Notes: generated from the letters alone by a model not told the origin. A stretch of DNA of 64,000 bases from Allomyces arbusculus (GCA_027604705.1 JADHYV010000040.1:67007-131006), one strand, 5' to 3'. Counted from the stretch's first letter, positions 1-12,336 are shown. Program-made: numbers and translations.

Positions 1-324
1 TTGCCGGGCACCATGACCATGGCAACGTGGCGCTCGTCGCCTAGCGAACCAGGAGAACCATTCGTCGGTCAAAAACGTCGGGTTGCACAAAGAACGGTCG
101 GAAGAGCGGACTGGACCTTGCGGAGTGATCTCGACCGTTTCCGAGAGCACCAGGTTGCGGTCGCGGTCGGTGCACTTGAGCTTGCCGGCAAACACGCGGC
201 CGTCCGTGACGTGCACGCGCAGGACTTGATCGAGCAGCGCGCGTAAGGGCGTGTTGACGGCGGCGGGGCCAGAAGGGGTCGGTCGTGGAGGGACGGGTGG
301 AGGGGCGATGCTTGCGGCTGCCAT
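1..324 (-). CDS. NAA38: NAA38/LSMD1-like NatC auxiliary subunit (Sm-like), 3' end missing
   Basis: The gene is read leftward from ATG at 324 and runs off the window at base 1. Exon 1 is 324-117. A 76-nt intron (116-41, donor GTCCAG, acceptor GCTAG) precedes exon 2 (40-1). After a Pro-rich leader of about 25 residues the protein has a short Sm1-type fold with VHVTDGRVFAGKLKCTDRD and then NLVLSE. Exon 2 gives a VAMVMVPGK strand. Human NAA38 has the equivalent TDGR...CTDRDCN and LAMVPG motifs. In that family the protein is the small LSm subunit of the NatC N-terminal acetyltransferase. Splicing at CAAG/GTCC keeps the frame (TPQ-GDERHVA). Another small LSm protein is the main alternative, but the DGR/CTDRD/MVPG combination favours NAA38. 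Confidence 0.72.
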   Translation of the reverse strand, partial: MAAASIAPPPVPPRPTPSGPAAVNTPLRALLDQVLRVHVTDGRVFAGKLKCTDRDRNLVLSETVEITPQGPVRSSDRSLCNPTFLTDEWFSWFARRRAPRCHGHGARQ

Positions 325-619
325 GGTCGGCTGAGACGAGGGTCAAGCTAGTGATGTTGCAGTTGCGGTCGCAAATGCTGGTCGTTGGCGTCGTGAATGT
401 GCTGCAAGTCGTCGTCGTCCTCGTCGCAGTCCTGGTCGGGCGAGTTTGAAGGCCGATCAACAGAGTGGAGGAGGAGCAGAGGTGCCGACAGCAGCGACTG
501 CAAGCTGCAAGGGACTTCACTCTCTGGAGCACCACGACATCGACCATCACTCGCATGAACGACAACCACGGCCAGGTCTGCAAAATCCACATCTTTTATC
601 GCTCCGAAAATATTGCTCG

Positions 620-2123
620 TTAGGAACCCGTTGCCGGTGTAGTCTCAAAGTCGTTCTCCACCCAAAAGTCGATGTGCGCGATCGTGAGGCCCCGCCAGGC
701 CTGCTTCATGCGGATCCACGGCCTTCCTCGTCCTGCCCTGCCCCCACACTAAGAGCATCCCCAACAGCATGCCCTGGCTTCCCGCGACTTGTGCACCCGC
801 ACGGCGACCCGCACGTTGCCCAGTTGGCCCACCCACTCGCCATGGCGCGCGCACTCAGCTGGTCAACAAACACGAGGTCGCTGCTACCTGCCGCTTGCCG
901 GATCGACGCTGGCAAGACGCGCGCCTTGGACGCAGCACGCGTAGAGTCGGCGGTCGCGGGTGCGCACACGGACGCCGGGATCGTGTCGTGCTTGTGCCCG
1001 TGCGGCCGCGGCGCGAGCACGGCAAACTGGTTCGCGCTAGGTTTGGCCCAGGTCGCGCCGAGATCGGCGAGCCAGGTCCCGATCAGAGCTAGATAGTAGT
1101 GCAGAGTGTCGGTGAGGACCTGCAAAAACGTCATACGAACGAAGAAAGCAGCGCGCGCGGACCATTCTCATCAACTGCCGTCGACCGCCACCAGTTGTCG
1201 GCGCCTTGAACCGCAAGCTCGTCGACCAAGTCGCGCGAAATCAGGAACGCCGAGTCGCGCGCGGGCACCCGGTTCGACCGTGTCGCGTCCTGCGGCATGG
1301 CCATGATCACACGCGACGACGACCGGAGCAGCATCATCTACGTCGCCACCGTTCGTCAATGACCTCCACCCACAACCAACCCTCCGAACCCTCTCCGTAC
1401 CTGCGCGCGCAACTGCCTCGGATGCAACAACACATGGCTCTCCGCCTTGACCACCCACGCGACATTCTCCGGCGCGCTTTCCGCAATCGCCTGGAACATG
1501 GCGACCACCGGAGACGCCCCCCGCCCAGACCCGCCCAACATAGGCCGGATATCCGACTCGCCACGGCGCCGTGCGAGCAGCACCGGTTTCGCGTCCTCGG
1601 CAAAGAAGACCAAACACATGCCGTGCGCTTTCAGAAGGCGCGCGTCGGCCCACGTCTCGCGCACGACTTGCCGCGCCTCAATCTCGCGGTAGTCGCCGAG
1701 CCGCGTCGGGATCGCCACGACTACATCGACATTGGGGTCCTGGCACGCTACAGGGAGGTCGGCGGTCGGGTAGTACGCGCGGGCGGCGGCACGGCGTGGA
1801 GCGGCGGCGGCACGGCGTGCTGCTGGTGCAACTGCGGGGTCACGGAAAAAGACAAGTGCGAGGGTCACAAGCAGGCCGCCAATGACGAGCAGGAACAAAG
1901 TGCGCCGGCGCCGGACGGGGTAGCTCGACCAGTAGCAGTCCATGGCCGTGACGTGTGCGAGTTTGGCGCGATCGGATGGGGACCAGTGCGTGTGTCTGCC
2001 GTTGCCGCCACCAATGGGCAGAGTGGGGAAGCACCCGGGCGCGCCGCGGTCGGGTTTGGTCTTGCCGGACGTGTCCATGTCCTTGGGCCGTGCCGCGTGG
2101 CCGGCTTCGAGGTCGTGGTCCAT
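620..2123 (-). CDS. GT31-like (beta-1,3-galactosyltransferase family) type II membrane glycosyltransferase
   Basis: The start is ATG at 2123 (MDHDLEAG). About 75 cytosolic residues are followed by a basic VRRRR and one membrane anchor (TLFLLVIGGLLVTLALVFF), an Ala/Arg-rich stem, and then VDVVVAIPTRLGDY...ARQVVRETWA. The last stretch resembles the opening strand and RxxIRxTWG signature of GT31 enzymes. VAWVVKAESHVLLHPRQL sits where the family has its metal-binding D.D region, and SAFLISRDLVDEL matches the G.gyvlS..l step. Exons are 2123-1401, 1337 to about 1175, roughly 1122-900, and a last exon ending at TAA 620-622 with WIRMKQAW. Exon 3 lacks a clear EDV motif and the second Asp of DxD reads as Glu-Ser-His, so substrate and activity are uncertain. 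A Golgi location is inferred from the type II layout. Boundaries of the middle exons are tentative. Confidence 0.55.
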
Positions 2124-2490
2124 GGTGATGAGGTGAAAACTGGGAAGAGTGGTGAAAGTCGGCAAGCACGCAGGCTGCCTGCTGAAGCTGAGGAGTGCAA
2201 GAAGTGGTGAGAGCGTCGCGCGGCGGGAAAGACAGTAAGACGACGCGTCGACGTCGTTGTCAAGGTCAGAGCGTGTCGTTGCTGCCAGACCAAGTGGTTG
2301 CGCACGCGTTGGTTCGCGACTGTTGCGGCGTTGATCAAAGCAGCTCATGCTTGTGCATCCTCCTGACGTCTGTGACAGGATTCATTAGCTAAGCGTCCCC
2401 TGCCTAAACCACACCACCAGACCAAGTAGCCCAGTTCCTTAGCTTTGCTCTGATCCTCCTTTTCGAGCACGTCCTTCGAGAATCCTCACC
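2124..2490. promoter_or_regulatory. Divergent spacer between the GT31-like gene and RPP2
   Basis: This 367-bp head-to-head spacer must hold both promoters. It is less GC-rich near RPP2, with a pyrimidine-rich stretch (TTCCTTAGCTTTGCTCTGAT) about 55 bp before the RPP2 ATG. Such tracts are common at ribosomal-protein gene starts. No TATA box is convincing. Confidence 0.35.
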
Positions 2491-3276
2491 ATGAAGCACA
2501 TCGCCGCCTACCTGCTCGCCGTCCTCGGTGGCAACGCCTCGCCCTCGGCCGCTGACGTGTCGAAGATCCTCGCCGCCGTTGGCGTCGACGCCGACTCGAC
2601 CCAGCTCAACAAGGTTATTGCTGAGCTCGATGGCAAGAACGTCGAGGAGGTCTGTAACCAGCACGCCCTGCGATCTCGATTTGCATAATGACCAGCACCA
2701 CCGCACGCGTCCGGCCTCCGCATGCCCGATCCGGCACCGCCAATTCGCATTCGCTCGATTGCGGGTAGAAACGCTACACTGCCTAATAGCGATTTCGCGG
2801 TGTCGGGTCGCTCGCTGGCTGAATCGTAGTTTTGCGCCAACGGATGGATGGCCGTGGCCACCTCGGTCGACCGACCAAACCGTGCCGACTGGCCTGCTCC
2901 ATCCGTTTGAGAACGACGCAAAACGCTGCGGAAATGCTGCTCGAATTTTTGCATGCGGGGAAACGCTGCCCAAATTTGCGATTCTGACCGAAATGCCGCT
3001 CGTTGCTGTTATACCATTCTTCCCAACCAGGTCATCGCCGAGGGCATGACCAAGCTCGCTTCGGTCCCGTCGGGTGGTGCCGCTGCTGGTGCCGCCGCCG
3101 GTGGTGCCGCCGCCCCGGCCGCTGCCGCGGAGGCTGCCCCCGTTGAGGAGGAGAAGGAGGAGTCGGACGACGACATGGTGCGCTCCCTTTCAATATTCGG
3201 ACATTTTCATGCGGAACGGATTACTAACGAGATGCCTTTGTTTTTGATTTTGCAGGGCTTCGGTCTCTTCGACTAA
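2491..3276 (+). CDS. RPP2: 60S acidic ribosomal protein P2
   Basis: There are three exons: 2491-2649, 3031-3177 and 3256-3276. The 381-nt first intron has a GTCTGT donor; the second is 78 nt. The N-terminal dimerisation domain begins [15 protein letters not shown] and contains [10 protein letters not shown] and [11 protein letters not shown] hinge of Ala/Gly repeats, an acidic stretch ([10 protein letters not shown]) and the tail MGFGLFD follow. That tail is the universal P-protein C-terminus that binds translational GTPases on the ribosomal stalk. The product is about 108 residues, the usual P2 length, and LLAVLGG with the short N-terminus indicate P2 rather than P1. The last exon encodes only GFGLFD and the stop. 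The first intron is unusually long for this window and is the natural place to look for an intronic regulatory element or snoRNA, although none was recognised. Confidence 0.95.
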
Positions 3277-4556
3277 GCAATCTAGTCGGCCGAGTATGTT
3301 GCGGTTGCGCGCAGGTCTTTGTCCGGCCGGTCGCATGCCAATACACTGTTTTGAAACCCATTGCTCAGTCGCTTGCGTCCGTGACGCTGCTGTGTGCAGA
3401 TCCTCGAACCGCTCAGAACGTTGTCGGTGTTCCCGCCTGGGTCCTTGAACGCACTGACCGCAACTCGGCTCTTCTCTGCCCTGAATGTTTCTCAACTGTT
3501 CGAGGTCGCCAGTAATGCGGTGTCTGGCGGTTCTCAATTCCCAACAAGTCGTGTAGTCGTTCAATTCCCAAAGCCCTCCGCTCAACTCTCCCACAAACGC
3601 GTATTTGCGATTCGCGATCCCATTAACTCAGGCCGTTTGCTTCGAGGTTGCTGTGCTGGCGGTCAGGTTGCTCATCCGTCGACATTCCTCCACCTCGGCT
3701 GCTGTCGCAGAAATCTGATTTGGGGGGTCGACGGGGCATTTCAGGGGGCAGAGACCGTCGATTTGCGAGTTGAGCAGTCGCAAGCAATTGCGGATGTAGT
3801 ACGATTAGTCCAGCAAAATAGATCGCGGTCACATGCGTGTTATAACTGCATCCACTGCACTTTCGCAACGTCCGAACGCAGCCCGTCTCGTTCAGCAAAA
3901 CCAGCCGTTCCCAAGCGCCCCGCGAACTATGGCTCGCACCACATTGCAACTTGCCGCAATCCGCCTCGGCGCGCATAATATCCTGCTGGATAGCGCGAGA
4001 TCACGGCTCGCGATGACTTCTTCCTCCTCCCTGTCTGCTCGTCCACCACCACTTTTGTGCTGATTTGCGGCCGACTTGCACGCACGCATTTCCACGACGC
4101 CGCCCGTCCCTTTGACTGGCCCGCTTCACTCTTGCCGACCCGCCCACCCCTTCTACGCGGACCCTTTGATCCACCCGCCCGACTTGGCGCCGCCCTCGAC
4201 TCCAGCCCGACTCGACGGATCCGACCGACCGACCGACCGACCGACTTGCCCGCCCGCGACGTCCAACGCTCGACCTGATTCTCGCTTCGTTGCGTTACCT
4301 CCGGCGCGACCCCTGTCGTCGCCGTCGTAGACTGCCGGCATCTTCCGCGCGTCCCCGGCGCTTGCATTGCTTCTTGTTTGCTCTGCGCGCCCATCGATCA
4401 AGCACCGGCGACCTCGTTGCCGCTGACGATCTCGCGTCGCTGCCCACCGCCGACGATTCACGCTCGGCCTCCGCCAGCTCGCGCACTCTCACCGCGCGCC
4501 GTCACCCCGACTCTCGCATTTTCCGGCACCGTGCCTCGCGTCGTTCTCGAACAACG
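3277..4556. other. Intergenic, RPP2 to CFAP210-like gene
   Basis: This spacer is 1.28 kb. The open frames in it show no family motif or low-complexity-free domain and are treated as chance. A CCGA microsatellite lies at 4221-4245. The last 300 bp are pyrimidine- and CCG-rich, as expected of a 5' leader or promoter of the downstream gene. Confidence 0.5.
4221..4245. repeat. (CCGA)n microsatellite
   Basis: About six tandem CCGA units lie in the presumed 5' region of the CFAP210-like gene. Confidence 0.85.
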
Positions 4557-6669
4557 ATGTCGACCGCGTCTGCGATCCCCGTGCAAAACGGCCCGCCGAT
4601 GGGGATCAAACCCGCGGCCAACACGCACAAGGCCACGCGGTCCCTGCCGACGCCCGGGTACTACACCGGTACGCAATTTCCCTTTTTTTCCCCACCACCC
4701 CCACTCCGTTCCTCACTCATCTTTCTCCCGTTGCCCTAGGCCTCGGCGGTCGGCCCGGCAGCCTGACCAAGTTGCCCGTGCCCGGCAGCGCGCGCACGCG
4801 GCGTCCGATCAGCTCGATCACGCCCGCGGGTCACGGGAAGCGCGCGCGCAGCGAGACCGCCATTGGTGGTGCGCCGGGCGCGACTATTCCGTTGGTGGCG
4901 TACGGGCGAAAGGAGGATTCGGGCAAGGAGGGTGGTGTGGAAGCGGGCGAGCTTTATACGCCGAATTGGAAGCTGCAAGAAGAGTTGCAGGATGAGGTAC
5001 CTTTTCGTGATCCAGGTCGAGGAGAGGAGATGGTGACGAGACTGACACGACGTGGTGGTTGGATGTGTAGAAACAGCGGCTGCACAACCAGTCGGTCGCC
5101 ATGGTCGCGCAGTGGCATAACACGATCGCCGGGCAGCGCCGTCGCCGGTTGTATGCGCACAAGGAGCGCGAGCGGATGGCCGAGGTACGTTCCACTCCGT
5201 GCGATAGTCGACGACGGAGAAGGTTGGGGTGCTCACTACCGCACGACCTAGATCCAGCGCCAGGAAATGGACAAGGACTGGGAAGCCGTCAAGGCCGCGG
5301 AGCGGCAGGCGCTCGTCGACCGCGCCAAGAACATGCAGTACCTCGAAGACGTGCGCGTGCGGCAGCTCAAGTCGCAGGCGCTGATTACGCAGGTGCTCAA
5401 GGTATGTGTGCCGCAGTTTCGAGCCGGGCGCCGGATCGGTCGGCCCCGTCGTGAGCATGAGCTGACGCACACACCGATCGCCACTCTGCTAGGAGCGCAA
5501 GGCGCAGCTCGAGTACAAGTCGGTCGAGCAGGCGCTCAACCAAGAGCGCGCGCAAGACGAGCTCGCCGCTGAACTGGCGCGTCTTGCCGCAGCCGACAAG
5601 GAAGCCGCCGAGATGCAGCGCAAAGTCAAGACGATCATGCACGAGACGGCGCAGACGAACCTGCAAATGTCGGAGGCGCGGCGCGCCGAGCAAGAGCGCG
5701 AAAAGGCGCAGTTGCGCGAATGGTTTGCGGCGCAGTCGGAAAAGGCGCTTGAGGACGCGCGCGAGCTCGAGGAGCGCGAATTATTGCGCAAGCAGCAGCA
5801 GACCAAAGAGCTTGTCACGATGCTCGACTGGGCGATCCAGGACAAGCAGGAGCGCGAGAACGAGGCCGATGGCGACGAGTCAGAACTCGACCGGATCAAT
5901 GAGCATATCATGCGCATCAAGGAGCGGATTGCGCTGAAGCGCAAGGAGACCGAGGCGGCCCTGATTCGGTCGCGCGTGCTGCGCAATGAGTATGTCGCCA
6001 CCAAGGCCGTGCCGATCCAGGACCAGTTCCGCAAGACGCGCGACGAGTTCTTGCATAAGATGGAGCACGCGCACGAGGGCGAGTTGGAACACCGGTTGCG
6101 CGCCGAGGCCGATCAGCGGAAACGCGATATGCAGGCGTGTGTTGAGGCCATGCAGCGCAGTGTCGAGGATCGTCGCCGCCAGCAAGTCTTGGAAAAGTTT
6201 GAGGCCGCTGAAGTGCGCAAGCAGTCCGAGGAGTTGGCGCGGAACGCTGCGCGGTCGGCGGATCGCCGCAAGGACCGGACCAAGAAGATCCAGGCCGTGT
6301 TTGGCAACGACTACCGCCGCGAGATTGTACGTTTTTGTGTCACTCGGTGTGTACGACGGGGTTCGTTTTGGGGAGCACGAACTCATCGCGCTTGCTTGAT
6401 CCTTGCTCTAGTCCGAGCACGTCAACGTCAACGCCAGAATCAAGGCCACGCACAAGCAAGAGTACTCGCAGGCGGTCGAGAAGCAGCTGCAAGAGGACCG
6501 CCAGTTCCACCAGTTTGCGATGAAGCTGTGCAAGGACCTGCGGTCGATTGGCAACGACCCTGCACCCGTCGAGAAGCGGTTGGCCGAAATGGACTTGGAT
6601 CCGCGCGCGCGACAGCCGGTCGCGAGCGAGCGCGTTTCCGACACGTTCCACCGGCTCGGGTTCGAATGA
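4557..6669 (+). CDS. CFAP210: CFAP210 (CCDC173)-like TPH-domain axonemal protein
   Basis: Six exons (4557-4668, 4740-4996, 5071-5184, 5252-5401, 5493-6326, 6412-6669) join in frame to 574 residues. About 100 disordered residues precede a nearly continuous charged coiled coil. The segment with KQRLHNQSVAMV, QWHNTIAGQRRRRL, RAKNMQYLEDVRVRQLK and ALITQVLKERKAQLEYK closely parallels CFAP210/CCDC173 (WTNTI.G...K; ERAK..QY...RV; LL.TEVLKERDAQIEFK). The remainder is a trichohyalin-plectin-homology (TPH) helix ending in RLGFE. In animals and Chlamydomonas this family lies inside doublet microtubules as a microtubule inner protein. Its presence implies a flagellated life stage. Related TPH proteins (CFAP45, CFAP53, MNS1) are the alternatives, but the VLKERDAQIEFK-type motif points to CFAP210. 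Confidence 0.75.
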
Positions 6670-7264
6670 GCAACGGACGGCGGCGACGACTGGCCATGAG
6701 GCGCCGAGACGGGAAGGCGTGTACGAATAGACCAGACGGATGCAAAGGGAGGTGGGTACAGGACGGGGGAAGCAGGTGGACTGTTGCTGCTTAGTATACC
6801 TTAGTTTGGGCGTGTAATTTCTCGTGCCGGTTCTTGTCGTTGGGGGTCCTTATCGTTGGGGGTCCTTGTCGTTGAGAAGATGTCATTTCGCCAGCGTTGT
6901 GCAAAGTCGCGCTGTCGGTCTGGCACTTTTGTATCGATTTCTCTTTGCTTTCTCTCTTGATCCCGCCCAGCCAGGCTGCCAGCACAACGCCACATTGCAC
7001 CGTGTCATGATCGACTCTTTTTCGACTCAATGCTGGGCGTCCTGGCCCACGAAGCGCTACATGTTCATTCGCCATCGTTGCCAAATTTTGACAAGGGGTC
7101 AAGTCGACTGCCGCGGCTGCTGCGGGCCTGCTCACATAATTGAAATAACCACCACGCCCGCCGCGGCCAACTTTGTCTCGGCGCAATCTGCTTGCAAATC
7201 GTCGTCGATCGCGGTCACCGTGCTTACTTCGGCACGTCAAATCGACGTTTGAGTAACACCGATC
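6670..7264. other. Intergenic, CFAP210-like gene to ABCC transporter
   Basis: This spacer is 595 bp. A small direct repetition (TATCGTTGGGGGTCCTTGTC, an imperfect double copy) lies at about 6835-6872. No gene-like ORF was found. The region should carry the terminator of the upstream gene and the promoter of the transporter. Confidence 0.5.
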
Positions 7265-10200
7265 ATGGACGCCAGCACCATGCCGGCCGTGCTGCAAGTG
7301 CAGAGCTCGTCGGCTTCCGCCAATTTGGCTGCAGCAGATGATATGTTCGTTGCTCCATCGCCGTGGACGGCGTGGTTGATGGCTCGCGCAACGTGGGAAT
7401 GCATGGCTTGGGGTTGGTTTGCGCTCGTGCTTTTCGGTGCCGCCGTGCAGAACCTGTGGACGACCCGCGTGCCGTCGACAGTGGCCCAGAGTCGTGCGCG
7501 CGGCTATCTCCCGGTCGCCGCGGCGCCGGATCGCGACGCTGACGATGACGATGCAGTGGACAACGATGGCGATAACCCTGACCATTACGTCGCGCGCCTG
7601 TGGACGGTCGAGTACTCGCTCATTGAACGCATCGCGGGCGTGGTGCAAATGGTCGCCATGGTCGCGTACACCTCGTGGCGCGCATTGTACTGCGTCCCTG
7701 CCGCGCTGCCGTCACTGGTTACGCTCATCGGCGGACCAGTGAATGCTGTCGACGCGGTCGTTTGGGTGCGTTTGTGTACTTATTCCGCAGCAGGGCCGAA
7801 CAAAAATTGACCGTGAGCACGACCGCGAATTACGCGCGGAAAAGACTGTTGCGACACTCGTTTGTTGCATCGACAACATCCCACGCCTTCCTGCGACTGT
7901 CGAGCTCCCGACGCCGCGGCCGGTCGCGATTACGCGTGGCCTGGCGCTTGGCGGGTTCCTGCTCCTGTCGCTGCACGGGGCCACGTTTCAGCTCTTTGAC
8001 GACCTCGACTCCGGCGCGAATGACCACGGCGACGGCCCCCATGTTGCCTTGCTCGCGCTCCTGCTCGTCCTGCACGGCGTCTCGCGTCGCACGTCGATGG
8101 TCGACATGCCGGCCATGCGCGAGCGCGGCAACGTCGCGTCGCTGTGGGAGTCGCTCACGTTCCGGTGGATGTGGCCGACGGTTCGTCAAGCGCTCTTGTC
8201 AGACCGGCTCGAGGCCGAGGATTGCGCCGACGTTTATTGGGCGGATAACCCGGCCAAGGCCTACCGCCGGTTCCAGGAGATGCGGTACGATTTCCTCAAT
8301 TAGGGGTGGGGTGCGTTCCTCTCCACTCACGCAATTCGAATTTTGCAGTGCCCGCGGCTATGGTTTGGCCGCGTCCATGTTCCGCACTTGCCGCGGCATG
8401 TTCTTCGGGTCAATTTTTCTCAACTTCATGTATTTCCTGTCCGAGTTCCTCTTGCCGGCGATCGTCAACCTGTTCCTCCAGTTTCTGCAACGCCGTGCCG
8501 CCCTGACCGAGACCGAGACCGATATCGTGCCCGACGGCCAGTCCACGCTAACTTTTGGCTACCTGCTTTGCACGGCCCTCTTTGCGGCCACGGTGCTGCG
8601 CATGGAGTTCGAATGCCACGCGACTTATCTCGGCCGGCGCGCCGGCTGGCGCATCATGACGCTGATTGGCATGGTCGTGCCCACGACGCTGCTCGCGTCG
8701 ACGCAGCCCGCGACTCAAGTTGCGAACGCCGTCAACCTGATTGCCGCCGACGCGCGCCGTATGGGGCTCGTGATCGGCAGCACGCCCATGATGTCCCTGC
8801 TCATCGTGCGGCTCTTGCTCGCACTCGCGTTCCTGGTTGGTATCATGGGCTGGCTCCCGATCTTGGCCGGATGTGCGGTCTTGGCTGTGACGGTGCCCTG
8901 TAACATGTGGCTCGCCGCGCAGGTCAAGAAGACGCAAAAAGACGCGGTCAAGGCGACGGATCAACGGCTCGCCGTCGTCGCGCAAGTGCTCGAGGCGATT
9001 CGGCTCGTCAAAGTCCAGGTCTGGGAGTCGTTGATGCAGGGCAAAATTGACGCGCTGCGCATCCACGAGCTCGCGTTGATCGTGCGGTCGATGGTGTGGA
9101 CGTCGACGCTCGCCGTGCTCGCGAGCAACACGCCCGCGGCCGTGACGATTGTCGCATTCTTTGTACGCGCTTGGCAAACGCATTTGCCGCCGATGACGCC
9201 CGCCGATGTGTTCACGGCGCTCTATTTGTTCTACATGCTCGATTGGCCGATGCGGTATATTCCCGAGACGTATGGCCGCGTGTTTGTAACTGGCAAGATT
9301 GCGTGGAATCGGATTCGTGACTTTGTCGAGGAGTCGATGGCCGCGTCGGCCAAGCTCGCACCCGAGCAAGTCGTAACCGAAACTGAGGAATTTGGGCTGG
9401 AAAGTGCGGTGCTTGTGCGGTCGCCCATTTTCAAGCTGAGCGTCTCGACCATGTTCCCGCGTGGACAGCTGTCGGTGATTTTGGGACCCATGGGCGCCGG
9501 CAAGACGAGTTTGCTGATGGGGTTGCTTGGCGGTACGCATAGTGGGCTTCTTATGCGGGATTTGCACTCTTCGGATTTCTGACTCGCAGGCGACGACATT
9601 GTAGAACTTCCGATTGAGACGGGCCGACTTCATCGCCCGGGGGATTCGTCGATGGCTTTGGTGGAGCAGACGGGTACGACCACCAGCCATTTCGTCGAAA
9701 TGATTCTCACACAGCTCACTTACCGACCTACATCAATTCAGTCTTCATCCTCAACGCTTCGCTCCGCGACAACGTCACGTTTGGCAAACCCTATGACTCC
9801 GCTCGGTTCTCTCGCGTCATGGCCAACTGCGCCCTGACCCAAGACCTCGCGACGCTCGCCGACGGCGACCTGACACTGATCGGCGACCGCGGCGTAAACC
9901 TGAGCGGTGGCCAGCGGCAGCGTCTCGCGCTCGCGCGCGCTCTCTACGCCGACACTGACATCATTCTCGCAGACGATGTGCTCTCGGCGGTCGACGCTGT
10001 CACTGCCTCGCACCTCTACCATCGCGCGCTCGTCCCGGCGGCGCACAAGTACGGCAAGACGGTCGTGCTTGTGTCGCACGCTGTGAGTCTGGCGCTGTCG
10101 AACGCTGATCATGTCGTGGTTTTGGATGCCGGGGTCACGACTTACGCGGGCCCGGCGGCGGCGTTGGCAGCTGAGCAGGTGCGGCAGTGGGACGCTCAGT

Positions 10201-12336
10201 GGCACGAGACGGCGAACGCGGAGCCGGAGCCGGGCACGACGCGAAATGACGGCCCTGTGCGCGCGGAAGAGTTCCGGTCGACGGGTTCCGTGCAGTGGGC
10301 GCACTACCAGCGGTACCTTCGCGCATTTGGCATGCCGCTGGCCGTCGGTGCACTCGGAGCAGTTGCCACCTACCAGTGGCTCACGGTTCGCGCCGACTTG
10401 TATCTGAAGGACTGGGCGGCAGGCGCGCCCGTCTCGGCACTCGTCCTGTTTGCGGCTCTCCGTGGGACCGGCATTTTCGTGCAGGCCACCCAGTTGGTCG
10501 TGCAATACCTCGGGTCTTACCGCGCGTCGCGCCGGCTGCACCACGAACTCGTCGCGCACGTCCTTGCCCTCCCGATCTGGTGGTTCGACGCCAATCCGCA
10601 GGGCCGCGTCCTTACTCGGTTCTCCAAGGATTTTGCCGACCTTGACTCGAGCTTGGTCACCGATTTTGTCGATCTTGCGCGGCAATCCATGGCCAATGTG
10701 GCCGCGATTTTCGCGATTTTGATCACGGCGCCGATTGTCATGGTGTTTGCGTTCCCGGCGTTTCTTGCGATGGCGTGGGTGGGCAAGTGTTACCTGCGCA
10801 CGTCGCGCGACACGCGACGCATGGCGAGTACCGCGTTTGCGCCCGTGGTGCAGGCGACCAAGGAGTTCCACACGTACGTTCTCTGCCCTCAGTGATATTG
10901 GCTTTGCTGAGAAACTAACTTTAGTGTTCTGCAGTGGCGGCGCATGCATTCGCGCTTTCGGCCGCACCGATGTTTTTACGGCGCAGCTATCGCGCACCAT
11001 GATGCAATCCCTGATCCCGACCATCAGCAACACCGCAGCGAACCGATGGCTCATTGTGTTTGGCGACACGGCGTCGGCCCTCTTTCTCTTCACGCTCGCC
11101 CTGGGGTTCCTGGTCCTGCCCATCGTCAAAGGTGGCCCGCCCATGGACGCGGCCTGGGCTGGGTTCGCGCTCAACTATGCGCTAATCATGATCGACACGG
11201 TCCGGCTCGGTGTCTGGGCGTACTCGACGGTCGAGGTTGAAATGAACAGCGTCGAGCGGATCGGTGAGTATCTGGCGCTCACGACCGAAGAGGACCCGGA
11301 GCGTCGGATTGAGGACGATGTGCCCGGGTGGCCGACGGCCGGGCCGCTGGTCGTGGAGAATTTGTGCGCGGGGTACAAGCGCCGCGGCGAAGAGGAGAGT
11401 GGGGACGTCGAGTGGGTGCTCAAGGGGGTGTCGCTAACGGTGCCGGCCGGGGCGCGCGTTGCGATCATGGGTCGGACGGGGAGCGGGGTACGGTTGTTTT
11501 TGATGGATCTTGATCGCAAAATTTCCTGGCTGACTATGAGTGTTCGTGATAGAAATCGAGTCTGGTCGGGGCCCTCATGCGCATGTTGCCGTTCCAGTCG
11601 GGCAAGATCGAGCTCGACGGCGTGCCTGTCACGGAGCTGAGTCTCCAGTACCTGCGATCGCAGTGGGGCTTCGTGAACCAAGGCATGCGACGACGTCTTT
11701 GGGACTTTACTTTTGATCCGATCACTGATGCTAGCGAATTTGTAGAAAACTACTTGCTCAAGGGCACGCTCCGCGACAACCTCGACCCAACGGGCACGCG
11801 AGCGGACGCTGACTTGCACGCGTTGCTTGACCCGTTCCGCGCGCAGCTGCCGTTTGGTCTCGACCACCCGCTCGACTCGCTCACGGACCTCTCCAAGGGC
11901 CAGGCGCAGCTGATTGGGCTTTTGCGGTCGCTCGTTGCCGCGCATGCCAAGCGTGCGCGCTTGTTCCTGTGGTTCGTGCCTACATTCACTACTTCTCTCT
12001 CGCTGAATCTTAACACGGGTGGTTCGAATGACTAGCGACGAGCCCACGTCAGCGGCCGACGCTCACACCGACCGCCAATTCTGGTCGGTTTTCCGCGAGA
12101 TGACAGACCAGGACGCGACGGTGCTCATGATTGCGCACCGTGTGCGGTCACTCGTCGATCTCGGGTGCGACTTGGCCATTGTCATGGACAGTGGTCGCGT
12201 TGTTGAAATGGGTCACCCGAACGTGCTGTTGCAGAACGCCGACGGGTGGCTCACGCGACTCGTGCGTGAAGCGGGTGGGACCGATGCGCAGGAAGTGTGC
12301 GGGTATTATGGTGTTTCGGACGGGCTGATGGAGTGA
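7265..12336 (+). CDS. ABCC/MRP-type full-length ABC transporter
   Basis: Nine exons (7265-7765, 7791-8284, 8349-9532, 9590-9673, 9742-10873, 10935-11487, 11553-11682, 11746-11971, 12036-12336) join in frame to 1,534 residues, the usual MRP length. N-terminal hydrophobic segments precede TMD1. NBD1 has Walker A GPMGAGKTS, FILNASLRDNVTFG, signature LSGGQRQRLALARALY and Walker B IILADDVLSAVD, with Asp in place of the catalytic Glu as is normal for ABCC NBD1. TMD2 follows. NBD2 has Walker A GRTGSGKSSLV (split by an intron inside GSG/K), LLKGTLRDNLDP, signature LSKGQAQL, Walker B LFLCDEPTSAAD and H-loop MIAHRVRSL. Members export glutathione or other anionic conjugates across plasma or vacuolar membranes; the substrate here is unknown. 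Intron 7 (11683-11745) appears to use a GC donor. Confidence 0.92.

Noticed and set aside
3394-3978. 194-codon open frame after RPP2
   Set aside because: No family motif, biased composition, and located in a spacer. It is treated as a chance frame.
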